Shown: positions 18,394 through 27,566 of the stretch, in pieces
How the letters are laid out: each line of letters begins with the position of its first letter
How positions within the stretch are numbered: the stretch's first letter is position 1
DNA from: an uncultured Hyphomicrobiales bacterium
Lineage (GTDB): Bacteria; Pseudomonadota; Alphaproteobacteria; Rhizobiales; Beijerinckiaceae
Assembly (NCBI GenBank): GCA_903824185.1
Contig: CAIJVU010000079.1
Coordinates: forward strand, 43,979-107,978
DNA length: 64,000 bases
Reading direction: 5' to 3'
Made by a program: the position numbers and the translations under genes
The notes under the pieces: model-generated
Told to the model about the DNA's origin: nothing
What the model saw: only the letters and a program-made list of their open reading frames with translations
The model's database searches: none

Positions 18394-19557
18394 ATGACCC
18401 AGCTTTTTGCTCTGAGTGAGGACCATGTCGCCATCCGCGATATGGCGCGTGATTTTGCCGATGCCCAGATTGCGCCCCATGCCATTGAATGGGACGAAAA
18501 AAAACATTTTCCTGTTGCCGTCATGCGCGAAGCCGCCGCACTCGGCATGGCTTCGATCTATGTGCGTGAGAGCCATGGCGGATCGGGTCTCGGGCGTCTT
18601 GATGCTGCTTTGATTTTCGAGGCCCTTGCCACGGGCTGTCCGACCACGGCGGCCTTTCTATCCATTCACAATATGGTGGCATGGATTGTCGATCAGTTTG
18701 GTGACGACGCGCAACGCGCCCGCTTTTTGCCCGATCTTGTTTCGATGAAATCAGTGGCGGCTTACTGTCTAACAGAACCCGGATCAGGCTCCGATGCCGC
18801 AGCGCTGAAAACCAAAGCGCGGCGGGACGGCGACCATTATATTGTGGACGGCGTCAAACAATTTATCTCCGGCGCAGGGGCCGCCGATCTCTATGCGGTC
18901 ATGGTGCGCACGGGAGGCGATGGCCCCTCCGGCATTTCAACCTTGCTGATTGAAAAGGACACGCCCGGCCTGTCCTTTGGTGCTGAAGAACGCAAAATGG
19001 GTTGGAACGCCCAACCCACCCGTCAGGTGATTATGGAGAATTGCCGCGTGCCTGTGGCCCATCGGGTAGGCCCCGAGGGAACAGGCTTCAAGATTGCCAT
19101 GGCGGGACTTGACGGCGGACGCTTGAATATTGCCGCCTGCTCTTTGGGTGGCGCGCAGTCAGCCCTTGAAAAATCGCTCGCTTATATGAATGAGCGTGTG
19201 GCTTTCGGCAAAAAACTGCAAGATTTTCAGGCTTTACAATTCCGCCTTGCCGATATGGCCACAGAGCTTGAAGTGGCGCGCACCTTTTTATGGCGTGCTG
19301 CTGCCAGTCTCGATGCCAAACAACCCGATGCTGCGCAATTATCGGCGATGGCCAAACGCTTTGTCACCGATACCGGCTTTTGCGTGGCCAATCAGGCCTT
19401 ACAATTGCATGGCGGCTACGGATATCTGGCCGATTACGGAATTGAAAAAATAGTCCGCGATCTTCGCGTACATCAGATTTTGGAAGGCACCAACGAGATT
19501 ATGCGCGTGATTATTGCGCGCAATCTGGTGGGGCGTGGACAAGGAAGTGGCACATGA
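18394..19557 (+). CDS. Acyl-CoA dehydrogenase, probably isobutyryl-CoA dehydrogenase
   Basis: A 387-residue acyl-CoA dehydrogenase. FAD and substrate regions show AYCLTEPGSGSDAAAL and GVKQFISGAGAADLY. The catalytic glutamate is in HQILEGTNEIMRVIIARNL, and QLHGGYGYLADY precedes it. Its place between mmsA and mmsB, together with the sequence PTTAAFLSIHNM near residue 85, fits isobutyryl-CoA dehydrogenase (ACAD8-like) of valine degradation. It overlaps mmsB by 4 bp, so the two are translationally coupled. The enoyl-CoA hydratase and hydroxyisobutyryl-CoA hydrolase of the route are not here. Confidence 0.87.
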   Translation: MTQLFALSEDHVAIRDMARDFADAQIAPHAIEWDEKKHFPVAVMREAAALGMASIYVRESHGGSGLGRLDAALIFEALATGCPTTAAFLSIHNMVAWIVDQFGDDAQRARFLPDLVSMKSVAAYCLTEPGSGSDAAALKTKARRDGDHYIVDGVKQFISGAGAADLYAVMVRTGGDGPSGISTLLIEKDTPGLSFGAEERKMGWNAQPTRQVIMENCRVPVAHRVGPEGTGFKIAMAGLDGGRLNIAACSLGGAQSALEKSLAYMNERVAFGKKLQDFQALQFRLADMATELEVARTFLWRAAASLDAKQPDAAQLSAMAKRFVTDTGFCVANQALQLHGGYGYLADYGIEKIVRDLRVHQILEGTNEIMRVIIARNLVGRGQGSGT

Positions 19558-20441
19558 CACATATCGCATTCATCGGCTTGGGTAATATGGGTGGCCCGAT
19601 GGCCGCCAATCTGGTCAAGGCCGGACATCAGGTAACGGGCTTTGATCTCTCCGCAGAGCATTTGTCGGCGGCTGAAAAAAGAGGGGTGACGGCGGCCTCG
19701 AGCGCTGCCGCTGCGGTCAAAGACTGTTCTGTCATCATCACCATGTTGCCTGCGGGCCAGCATGTGAAAGCGGTCTGGGCCGATCTTGTGTCGCACTGTG
19801 CAAAAGGGGCCTTGATGATCGATTGTTCGACCATTGATGTGGACAGTGCCCGCGCGGTGCATGCGCTTGCACAACAAGCAGGCCTGTCCTCGCTCGATGC
19901 GCCGGTCTCAGGCGGTGTGGGGGGTGCGGAAGGCGCAACCCTAACCTTTATGTGCGGAGGCCAAGCCGAGGCCTTTGCTGCCGGAAAGCCCATTCTCGAA
20001 GCCATGGGCAAAAAGATTGTCCATTGCGGGGAAGCCGGAAACGGACAGGCCGCCAAAATTTGCAATAATATGATCCTTGGTATTTCCATGATCGCGGTTT
20101 GCGAGGGCTTTGCCTTGGCTGAAAAACTGGGTCTGTCGCATCAGGCCTTGTTTGATGTCTCCTCGACCTCTTCGGGCCAATGCTGGTCTTTGACAAGCTA
20201 TTGCCCTGTGCCGGGCCCCGTGCCTGCCAGTCCCGCCAATCGCGACTATCAGCCCGGTTTTGCGGCGGCCTTGATGTTGAAAGATCTCAAACTGGCGCAA
20301 GAGGCCGCTTCGGCAAGCCATGCCTCGACTCCATTGGGGGCCCATGCGGCCGCCCTTTATCAACGCTTCACTGATGAAGGCTTTGCAGGCAAGGACTTTT
20401 CAGGGATCATCGATATGCTGAGACAGGCCCCACAGGATTAA
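19554..20441 (+). CDS. mmsB: 3-hydroxyisobutyrate dehydrogenase
   Basis: A 295-residue beta-hydroxyacid dehydrogenase that oxidises 3-hydroxyisobutyrate to methylmalonate semialdehyde, the MmsA substrate. The NAD-binding loop GLGNMGGPMAANLVKAGH opens the protein, the substrate motif DAPVSGGVGGAEGATLTFM is near residues 113-131, and the catalytic lysine lies in GNGQAAKICNNM. The C-terminal DLKLAQEAA is typical. The start ATG overlaps the preceding stop (ATGA). Neighbours support the valine role. Confidence 0.93.
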   Translation: MTHIAFIGLGNMGGPMAANLVKAGHQVTGFDLSAEHLSAAEKRGVTAASSAAAAVKDCSVIITMLPAGQHVKAVWADLVSHCAKGALMIDCSTIDVDSARAVHALAQQAGLSSLDAPVSGGVGGAEGATLTFMCGGQAEAFAAGKPILEAMGKKIVHCGEAGNGQAAKICNNMILGISMIAVCEGFALAEKLGLSHQALFDVSSTSSGQCWSLTSYCPVPGPVPASPANRDYQPGFAAALMLKDLKLAQEAASASHASTPLGAHAAALYQRFTDEGFAGKDFSGIIDMLRQAPQD

Positions 20442-20528
20442 AGATAGATCGGGCCAGTGGGTTTCGTGCTCAATACAGGTCCGGTCTTTTCTCTTGATCC
20501 CTCCCCCAGACATTTCTAAAAAGCCAAT

Positions 20529-21767
20529 ATGCAATCAGGCACACCGGTCTCTCCTCCCGCCGCACAATCCGCATCACACTTTTTGCGGCGTGTAGGATTT
20601 ATTGTCTTGGCCATGGCCCCCTTGTTTTCACAATTCTCACGCCGCGGCTTTGTGATCGTCATGCCGTTAGGGGCGATTTTATTGATCTTGGCGCGCATGA
20701 TTGAAACTGATGGCCAAGAGCCTTTGGCGGGCATGCGCAGTCGTCTTGGCCATGTCTGTGCTTGGCCGGTTTTATTTTTTATCGGATGGGCGGGCTTGTC
20801 TTTGATATGGACCCCCTTTGCTGCAGAGGCTGCCATCCGCTATGTGAATTTGATGGCCTTGAGCCTGTTATTGTTTGCGACCATTCAAAGCCTTGGTGAT
20901 CACACCCGCATTGCCAATCTCAATTTACTGCCCATCGGTCTGGCTTGCAGTTTGGGGATAGCGCTGACCTTGAACTGGACAGGCCTTGCCAATACCAATG
21001 CAGCCACGGACACCACCATGACTGAGCGCCTGCCTGTCCTGACCGTCATCTTGATGATACCGGCCAGCACATGGTTGTTGTCGCGCGGACGATGGCTTGT
21101 GTGGATGGGCATAACCGCAATTGCCTGCCTGACTTTGTTGTTACAAGAGGCCGTGACGGCTGTGATTGCTTTGTCCGTCTCGCTGGGCATTTACGGCCTG
21201 ACGCTTGTCAGACCTGCATGGTCACGTCTTGTGACCCTCATCAGCACGGCCATGCTTGTGCTGATGGCGCCCCTTCTGCCCTTCCTTTTGCGTCCCGTGA
21301 CAAAATTTCTTTATGGCAGTGGTGACTTGACCATGGACGCCTTGCGCGCATGGGGGCGGCTCGTTCAAAAAGAACCCCTACGCTTGCTGACAGGGCATGG
21401 TTTTGACGTGAGCATGCGGGCCAAAATCGCTGGTTTGATTGAGGCCGCCGCGCCGCGCGGTTTGCTATTTGAAATCTGGTATGAATTGGGTTTTCTCGGT
21501 GTGCTGTCATTGGTCTTGCTGTTCATCGCGGCCATCCGATATGCCCGCCACCAGCCTCCCCATATTGCGGCCAGCATTTTATCCAGCCTGATGGCCTGTT
21601 TTATTTTCGCTGTGGCCGGACAGGCCAGCATGCAAGCCTGGTGGCTGACCTTGATCGGCTTGTTGATGATCCATCTCGTGGCGATTGCGCATGGCCAATT
21701 TCATACCCAAAGGCCCATCTCGCAAAGCCCTATGGGCAGGCCGCAGGTAGCACGACCTGTTTTATAA
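20529..21767 (+). CDS. O-antigen ligase/polymerase-like membrane protein
   Basis: A 412-residue inner-membrane protein with about ten to twelve hydrophobic segments. It carries a Wzy_C-type arrangement: WAGLSLIWTPFAAEAAIRY early, and a large periplasmic loop near residues 270-320 with VQKEPLRLLTGHGFDVS, then LFEIWYELGFLGVLSL. This H/E-containing loop is typical of O-antigen ligases and polymerases that join lipid-linked sugars to lipid A core or to each other. No glycosyltransferase cluster is nearby, so the acceptor is unknown. It is convergent with the ABC operon, with a 2-bp gap between stops. Confidence 0.8.
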   Translation: MQSGTPVSPPAAQSASHFLRRVGFIVLAMAPLFSQFSRRGFVIVMPLGAILLILARMIETDGQEPLAGMRSRLGHVCAWPVLFFIGWAGLSLIWTPFAAEAAIRYVNLMALSLLLFATIQSLGDHTRIANLNLLPIGLACSLGIALTLNWTGLANTNAATDTTMTERLPVLTVILMIPASTWLLSRGRWLVWMGITAIACLTLLLQEAVTAVIALSVSLGIYGLTLVRPAWSRLVTLISTAMLVLMAPLLPFLLRPVTKFLYGSGDLTMDALRAWGRLVQKEPLRLLTGHGFDVSMRAKIAGLIEAAAPRGLLFEIWYELGFLGVLSLVLLFIAAIRYARHQPPHIAASILSSLMACFIFAVAGQASMQAWWLTLIGLLMIHLVAIAHGQFHTQRPISQSPMGRPQVARPVL

Positions 21768-21769
21768 AA

Positions 21770-22762
21770 TCAGGCTTTTGATGACGCCACAGGCTCATCC
21801 GCCAAATGGCAGGCAACGCCGTTTTTCAACACCGGCGTTTTTTCTTTGCACACATCTTGCGCCAAGGGACAGCGCGGATGGAAGGTGCAGCCCGATGGCG
21901 GATTGATCGGGTTGGGGATCTCGCCTTGAACGGGCTGGCGTTTGCGTCCGGTCATGGCCAGATCGGGCACCGCATCCAAAAGCATTTTGGTATAGGGATG
22001 GCGCGGCGCGGAAAAGAGCGTTTCCACATCCGCCGTTTCAACCAGACGGCCAAGATACATCACGCCAACAACATCCGCCATGAAGCGCACAACCGCCAGA
22101 TTGTGGCTGATAAACAGCAAGGTCAGTCCCAGCTCTTTTTGCAGACGCTTCATCAAATTGAGAATTTGGGCCTGCACAGAAACATCCAAAGCGGATGTCG
22201 GTTCATCACACACCAAGACATCGGCATCTGACGCCAAAGCACGGGCGATGGCAATGCGCTGACGCTGACCACCAGAAAATTGATGCGGAAATTTCACCGC
22301 ATCGGCGGGATCAAGACCAACCATTGTCAGAAGCTGTCCCACGCGCAGCTGCTCTTCATGGCGTGAGGGCACAAGATCAAAGGCGCGCATCGGCTCCGCA
22401 ATAATGTCGCCCACCCGCCAACGGGGATCAAGGCTGGCATAGGGGTCTTGAAAGATCATTTGCATCCGGCGGCGCAAAGCACGGGGGTAGCCGTGTTTGG
22501 TATCAAGATTGTGGCCGTCAATTTCAAACCGCCCTTGGGTCGCAGGCAACAGCCCCGTGACCATGCGCGCCACGGTTGATTTGCCTGAGCCGGATTCCCC
22601 GACAAGCGCAAAGGTTTTTCCTTTGCCAATGGTCAAAGACACATCATCGACCGCCACCAGATATTGCGGCGGCTGGCCTGATAATACCCGTTCAAGCCAA
22701 GGCGAAGAGACATCGAAAACCTTGCGGGCCCCTTCAATGGTGATCATCGGATGCTCTGTCAT
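21770..22762 (-). CDS. Dipeptide/oligopeptide ABC transporter ATP-binding protein (DppF/OppF type)
   Basis: A 330-residue ABC ATPase and last gene of the first transporter operon. Walker A is GESGSGKST, the signature FSGGQRQRIAIARAL, and Walker B VLVCDEPTSALD. The C-terminal oligopeptide domain has GEIPNPINPPSGCTFHPRCP, a cysteine-rich motif of the family that can hold an iron-sulfur cluster. The start is the ATG at 22762, overlapping the previous stop by four bases; a longer in-frame start was rejected. It pairs with the preceding ATPase to power the permease. Confidence 0.93.
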   Translation of the reverse strand: MTEHPMITIEGARKVFDVSSPWLERVLSGQPPQYLVAVDDVSLTIGKGKTFALVGESGSGKSTVARMVTGLLPATQGRFEIDGHNLDTKHGYPRALRRRMQMIFQDPYASLDPRWRVGDIIAEPMRAFDLVPSRHEEQLRVGQLLTMVGLDPADAVKFPHQFSGGQRQRIAIARALASDADVLVCDEPTSALDVSVQAQILNLMKRLQKELGLTLLFISHNLAVVRFMADVVGVMYLGRLVETADVETLFSAPRHPYTKMLLDAVPDLAMTGRKRQPVQGEIPNPINPPSGCTFHPRCPLAQDVCKEKTPVLKNGVACHLADEPVASSKA

Positions 22763-23730
22763 GCCGCTTCTCCCGCCCGAATACAGGCTGCGAAACTCTC
22801 GCCCGATGCGCGCAATTCCGGTTGCGTCTGATGACAGGCATCGATCACCAAGGGGCACCGCGGATGGAATGCGCAGCCTTTCGGAATGGCGGACAACCGC
22901 GGCATGGACCCTTCGATCTGCTGCAATTGCGAGGGATGCTGATCCAATGGCGGAATCGATCCCATCAACCCCTGCGCATAAGGATGCTGCGGATGTTGAA
23001 CCACCGAACGCACAGGGCCGATTTCAGCCACACGCCCCGCATACATGACCGCCACCCGATCAGCGGTTTCTGCAATCACCCCCATATCATGGGTGATCAG
23101 CATGACGGCTGTGCCGCGCTCACGGCATAGTTTTTTCAAGACCTCGATGATCTGGGCCTGCACCGACACATCCAAGGCCGTGGTCGGTTCATCTGCAATC
23201 ACAAGATCGGGCTCTGCCGCCAGCGCCAGCGCAATCACGACACGTTGGCGCATGCCACCCGAAAATTCATGCGGATAGGCATCAATTCTTTTTTCAGGGG
23301 CGGGAATACCGACATCCGCCAAAAGCGAGATCGCCCGCGCCCGCGCCTGTTTTTCATCCAGAGGCAAATGCGTGCGGATGGTTTCGATCAATTGCTCGCC
23401 CACCCGGAATAAGGGATCAAGGCTCGTCAAAGGATCTTGGAAAATCGTGCCGATTTTTTTACCGCGGATATGGCGCATCGATTCAAAATCAAGGCCATCA
23501 ATCCGCGCGCCATTCAAATAGATTTCGCCGCCGGCAATATGGCCGGGCGGCTCCAGCAAGCCGATGATCGCGCTGCCGGTCAAAGATTTACCGGCACCCG
23601 ACTCACCCACCACGCCCAAAACTTCGCCGCGGGCAATGGAAAAGGAAATGCCATTGAGCGCATGCAGCACGCCATGCCGTGTTTTGAAGTCGACATGCAG
23701 ATTGCGGATTTCAAGAACAGGAACGCTCAT
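22759..23730 (-). CDS. Dipeptide/oligopeptide ABC transporter ATP-binding protein (DppD/OppD type)
   Basis: A 323-residue ABC ATPase with Walker A GESGAGKS, signature [16 protein letters not shown] and Walker [14 protein letters not shown]. The C-terminal IPKGCAFHPRCPLVIDAC is the OppD cysteine motif. The ATG at 23730 overlaps the permease stop by 4 bp and gives the expected MSVPVLEIRNLHVDF opening. With the next gene it forms the heterodimeric motor. Confidence 0.93.
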   Translation of the reverse strand: MSVPVLEIRNLHVDFKTRHGVLHALNGISFSIARGEVLGVVGESGAGKSLTGSAIIGLLEPPGHIAGGEIYLNGARIDGLDFESMRHIRGKKIGTIFQDPLTSLDPLFRVGEQLIETIRTHLPLDEKQARARAISLLADVGIPAPEKRIDAYPHEFSGGMRQRVVIALALAAEPDLVIADEPTTALDVSVQAQIIEVLKKLCRERGTAVMLITHDMGVIAETADRVAVMYAGRVAEIGPVRSVVQHPQHPYAQGLMGSIPPLDQHPSQLQQIEGSMPRLSAIPKGCAFHPRCPLVIDACHQTQPELRASGESFAACIRAGEAA

Positions 23731-24680
23731 TGCAACCTCGGATTCAATGCATCGCGCAACCAATCACCGATCAGATTGATCGACAAAACAAAGATTGCCA
23801 AGGTCACGCCCGGAAAGGTGACAATCCACCAATCGCCCGAAAACAAATATTTATTGCCAATCGAGATCAGCGTGCCCAAAGAGGGTTGGGTCGGGGGAAG
23901 CCCTACCCCAAGGAAAGACAGCGTGGCTTCCGTTATGATCGCAAGCCCCATATTGATGGTCAAAATCACCAAAGTCGGCCCGATCACATTCGGCAATAAA
24001 TGCCGCAGCATGATCAAGACAGTGGGCTGGCCAACCAATTTCGCCGCATGGATATAATCTTTGTTTTTTTCGATCATCGTCGAGCCGCGAATGGTGCGCG
24101 CATATTGCACCCAAAAACTCAGGCCGATGGACAAGATCAAAACACCGAAAGCCCATGTCTCGCGCGAACTGCCTTTGGCCAATGCCTGCACAATTCCATT
24201 TACCAGCAAGGCAATCAAAATGGCGGGGAAGGTTAATTGCACATCGGCAATGCGCATGATGATGGCATCGGTCCGGCCACCAAAATAGCCCGCCATCAAA
24301 CCAAGCGTAATACCGATCGCGGCCGCCAGTGCCACCCCACCGGCACCGATCGCCAGCGACACCCGCAGACCATATAAAATGGCAGAATAAAGATCACGCC
24401 CCTGATCATCCGTGCCGAAGACAAAGCGCGGATCACCGCCCTCGATCCAAACGGGGGGAATATTGGCATCCATGAGCAAAACCTGTTTGGGGTCAAACGG
24501 GTTCATGGTTGCAAGCCAAGGGGCACAGATGGCAGACAGGATCAGCACCAGACAGATCACCGCTGCCACAACCGTGATGGGCGAGCGGAGAAACTGATAG
24601 GTCAGATCATGATTGCGAAACCGCGACCACAGACTCTCTTGAACCGTATTGGCTTGGCCCGATGTTTTCTCTTGCGCCAT
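23727..24680 (-). CDS. Peptide ABC transporter permease (DppC/OppC type)
   Basis: A 317-residue inner-membrane permease with an N-terminal cytoplasmic stretch, a first transmembrane helix near residue 40, and five more in the binding-protein-dependent transport domain. The EAA-type loop reads IHAAKLVGQPTVLIMLRHLLPN-like in two pieces, and GTDDQGRDLYSAILYGLRVS is the DppC marker. The C-terminal LSINLIGDWLRDALNPRL is standard. It starts 14 bp after DppB. Confidence 0.93.
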   Translation of the reverse strand: MAQEKTSGQANTVQESLWSRFRNHDLTYQFLRSPITVVAAVICLVLILSAICAPWLATMNPFDPKQVLLMDANIPPVWIEGGDPRFVFGTDDQGRDLYSAILYGLRVSLAIGAGGVALAAAIGITLGLMAGYFGGRTDAIIMRIADVQLTFPAILIALLVNGIVQALAKGSSRETWAFGVLILSIGLSFWVQYARTIRGSTMIEKNKDYIHAAKLVGQPTVLIMLRHLLPNVIGPTLVILTINMGLAIITEATLSFLGVGLPPTQPSLGTLISIGNKYLFSGDWWIVTFPGVTLAIFVLSINLIGDWLRDALNPRLQ

Positions 24681-24694
24681 CTCTTGCTCTTGCC

Positions 24695-25672
24695 TCAGTT
24701 CTTAATGGTAGTCCGCAAGCGCGGATCAACAAATGCATAGAGAAGATCAACGATCATATTGATGCTGACAAACAGCGCGGAGATAATCATCAAATAGGCC
24801 GCCATGATCGGAATATCGACATTTTGTACTGCCTTCAAAAACAGCGCGCCCATGCCCGGCCATTGAAAAACAGTTTCGGTAATCACCGCAAAGGCAATGA
24901 TGGACCCAAGCTGCAAGCCCGCAATGGTGATGACAGGCACCAATGTGCTTTTCAAGGCGTGACGAAAATGGATCGAATGGGTTGTTAAGCCGCGCGCGCG
25001 CGCGAATTTGATATGATCGGCGCGCAAAACCTCCAGCATTTCAGACCGCACCAAGCGCATGATCAGAGTCATTTGATAAAGACCCAAAGTGATGGATGGC
25101 AAAATCAAAGCCTTCAAGCCCGAGACCGTTAAAAATCCCGTGGTCCAGCGTCCGTAAACCGTCACAACCTGCCCGCGGCCAAAAGACGGCAGCCAGCCCA
25201 AGGTCACGGCAAACAGATAGATCAACAAAATCCCGATCAGGAAGGTTGGAAGGCTGACACCGATCAAAGAGATGGATTGAAACAGACGCGCAAAAAAACC
25301 ATCGCGCCTCAATGCGGTATAGACCCCCATGGGGATCCCGACCAGCAATGAAATGAGGGATGACATCAACGCCAGCTCCAATGTCGCAGGCGCGCGTTCC
25401 GCAAGCAAATCGACAACAGGCTGACGGAATTGATAGGAAATGCCGAAATCAAATTGCACGACATGATAGAGATAGCGCATGATTTGAACCGGAACAGGAT
25501 CATCCAGCCCGAGGCTTTTCCTGACTTCTGCGACCTGTTCGGCGGGCGTGTCCAGACTGACAATCTGGTTCACCGGATCCCCCACAAATCGGAACATGGT
25601 GAAAGCAAGCAGTACAACGACCACCAGCACCAAAACCGATTGCATCAGACGACGCAGAATAAAAGCCAACAT
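24695..25672 (-). CDS. Peptide ABC transporter permease (DppB/OppB type)
   Basis: A 325-residue permease with six transmembrane helices. It starts MLAFILRRLMQSVLVLVVVV, the usual DppB N-terminus, contains the conserved LRADHIKFARARGL coupling loop and ends VDLLYAFVDPRLRT. It forms the translocation pore with DppC. A terminator hairpin separates it from the upstream binding-protein gene. Confidence 0.93.
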   Translation of the reverse strand: MLAFILRRLMQSVLVLVVVVLLAFTMFRFVGDPVNQIVSLDTPAEQVAEVRKSLGLDDPVPVQIMRYLYHVVQFDFGISYQFRQPVVDLLAERAPATLELALMSSLISLLVGIPMGVYTALRRDGFFARLFQSISLIGVSLPTFLIGILLIYLFAVTLGWLPSFGRGQVVTVYGRWTTGFLTVSGLKALILPSITLGLYQMTLIMRLVRSEMLEVLRADHIKFARARGLTTHSIHFRHALKSTLVPVITIAGLQLGSIIAFAVITETVFQWPGMGALFLKAVQNVDIPIMAAYLMIISALFVSINMIVDLLYAFVDPRLRTTIKN

Positions 25673-25691
25673 TCAAAAAAATCCAATGGCC

Positions 25692-25727
25692 AAGAAAAAA
25701 TATGACCCCGCCAAAGCGGGGTCATAT
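25692..25727 (-). terminator. Intrinsic terminator/attenuator between binding-protein and permease genes
   Basis: A perfect 12-bp stem (ATATGACCCCGC / GCGGGGTCATAT) with a 4-base loop is followed on the minus strand by a T-run. It lies just after the binding-protein stop and before dppB. Partial read-through would give much more binding protein than permease, as is common in such operons. Confidence 0.88.
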
Positions 25728-25743
25728 CCGTGTTTAGTCAGTA

Positions 25744-27324
25744 TTAGTCTTTGACAATCCAGTTGAGGACAACGGCATTGTCTGCCCGCTGCGTCAATTT
25801 CAAAGACTTGGAAACACCCCAAGCCAACGCCTGCTGATGCAAGGGAATATAGGCATAATCATCAACGGCAAGCTGGAATGCCTGCTTGATCAACTGATTG
25901 CGCTTGGCCTGATCACTTTCACCCAGAACTTGATCCGCCAAAGCATCCACTTGCTTGTTGCAGTAACCGCCCAAATTGGTTTCCCCGCGGGCCGATTTTT
26001 CATCATCGCGGCAGCCGATAATGTCATAGAGCACATTGTGGCTGTCCAATGTATTGGGGGTCCAGCCCAACAAATAGAACGAGGTCTTGAAACCATTCGG
26101 CTTCAACACTTTGGCAAAATATTGGGCTTTGGGCTGGATCAAGCCATTCACCTTGATGCCGACCCGCGCCAACATGCCGATGATCGCCTGACAGATCGGG
26201 CCATCATTCACATAGCGGTCGTTCGGGCAGTCAAAGCCGACTTCGAACCCATCCGGATAACCTGCCTCTGCCAACAGCTTTTTGGCGCCGTCCGGATCAA
26301 ATTTCGGCCGCACGAAGTCTTTGGAGAAGACAAAGAGTTCAGGCGCGATCATCAAAGCCGATGGCGTTGACAAGCCGCGCATCACGCGGGTTTTGATGGT
26401 CTCGATGTCAATCGCTTTATAGAAGGCTTCGCGAACCCGCTTGTCTTTGAAAGGGTTCTTGCCCTTCACATTCGACTCCAGCAATTCATCGCGGGTCTGG
26501 TCCATACCAAGATAAATGGTCCGCAATTCAGGGCCCGACAGAACCTGCGTATTGGCTGCACTGTTCACACGCTGGATGTCTTGGATCGGAACCGGCTCGA
26601 TAATATCGACTTCACCCGACAACAAGGCTGCGACACGCGTTGCATCTGATGAAATCGGCGTGAAGACGACGTCATCAAGATTGTGGCTTGGCTTATCCCA
26701 CCAAGCCGCATTGGGCTTGAACACGGTTTTCACGCCGGGCTGGTGGCTTTCGATTTTGAAAGGGCCCGTTCCATTGGCGTTCAAAGAAATATAGCTGGGG
26801 GTCTGCGCATTGGGCGGTGTGGGTGCCGCGCTGCCATTGGCCTCCGACCATTTTTTGGAAACAATCATCCAATATTCCCACTGGTTCAGCAGGATCGGAT
26901 TGGGTGTCCCCAAAATCACATCGACGGTGTAATCGTCAACCTTGACGAATTTGGCGTCTTTCGGAATACGCGTGGTGTGGTTTGACCCCTGCTGACGGAT
27001 ACGGTCTGCTGAGAACAGCACGTCATCGGCTGTAAACTCTTCACCATTATGGAATTTCACGCCCTTGCGCAGATAAAATCTCCAGCGTGTGGGCTCTGGA
27101 TTTTCCCAGCGCTCGGCCAAAGCCGGTACAATTTTCAATTCACGATCACGCCGGACAAGGCCTTCATAGACATTGTTGATATGGGCATTGGTCGTTGTTT
27201 CATTCAAAGTATAGGGATCAAGTGACTTCAAGTCGCCCTGATTTGCATAACGCAGGGTTTTTGCACCTGCCGTGCCCGATAATAATGCGCTGGCCAAAGC
27301 CAGTGCAAACATAGCTCTCTTCAT
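25744..27324 (-). CDS. Periplasmic peptide/solute-binding protein (DppA/OppA family)
   Basis: A 526-residue SBP family 5 protein. The N-terminus MKRAMFALALASALLSGTAGAK is a signal peptide. The mature part begins with LRYANQGDLKSLDPYTLNE, followed by RWRFYLRKGVKFHNGEEFTADDVLFS, the family signature. It should capture a peptide or other oligomer in the periplasm. The ATG at 27324 was chosen because it begins the signal peptide. The divergent M20 amidohydrolase suggests the cargo is an N-acyl amino acid or peptide conjugate. Confidence 0.92.
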   Translation of the reverse strand: MKRAMFALALASALLSGTAGAKTLRYANQGDLKSLDPYTLNETTTNAHINNVYEGLVRRDRELKIVPALAERWENPEPTRWRFYLRKGVKFHNGEEFTADDVLFSADRIRQQGSNHTTRIPKDAKFVKVDDYTVDVILGTPNPILLNQWEYWMIVSKKWSEANGSAAPTPPNAQTPSYISLNANGTGPFKIESHQPGVKTVFKPNAAWWDKPSHNLDDVVFTPISSDATRVAALLSGEVDIIEPVPIQDIQRVNSAANTQVLSGPELRTIYLGMDQTRDELLESNVKGKNPFKDKRVREAFYKAIDIETIKTRVMRGLSTPSALMIAPELFVFSKDFVRPKFDPDGAKKLLAEAGYPDGFEVGFDCPNDRYVNDGPICQAIIGMLARVGIKVNGLIQPKAQYFAKVLKPNGFKTSFYLLGWTPNTLDSHNVLYDIIGCRDDEKSARGETNLGGYCNKQVDALADQVLGESDQAKRNQLIKQAFQLAVDDYAYIPLHQQALAWGVSKSLKLTQRADNAVVLNWIVKD

Positions 27325-27434
27325 TGATAAACCCCCATAATAGACCGCGCCCAAAGATGAAAGGATCTCCGCTCGCCAATCTTCGATACCGATTTTGTAG
27401 ATTAGACTGACAATCAGCCGAGCGTAAAGCCTCA

Positions 27435-27480
27435 TTATGCATAAGAATGGGCATTGACCAAATGCATCAAGATTTGCATT
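27435..27480. promoter_or_regulatory. Cluster of TGCAT-type dyads in divergent promoter region
   Basis: In the 242-bp region between the divergent binding-protein and M20 genes there is a perfect palindrome TTATGCATAA (27435-27444). A dyad AATGCA / TGCATT around 8 bases follows (27461-27480). Two symmetric sites sharing the TGCAT core suggest an operator pair for a regulator encoded elsewhere. Confidence 0.35.
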
Positions 27481-27566
27481 CTAGGCTTTCAATTGAGGGA
27501 ATAGTCCCTTTTTACTTCCCAAAGCGCTTAAATCACGCAACTCAAGTCAAAAACAAGGATATGCCG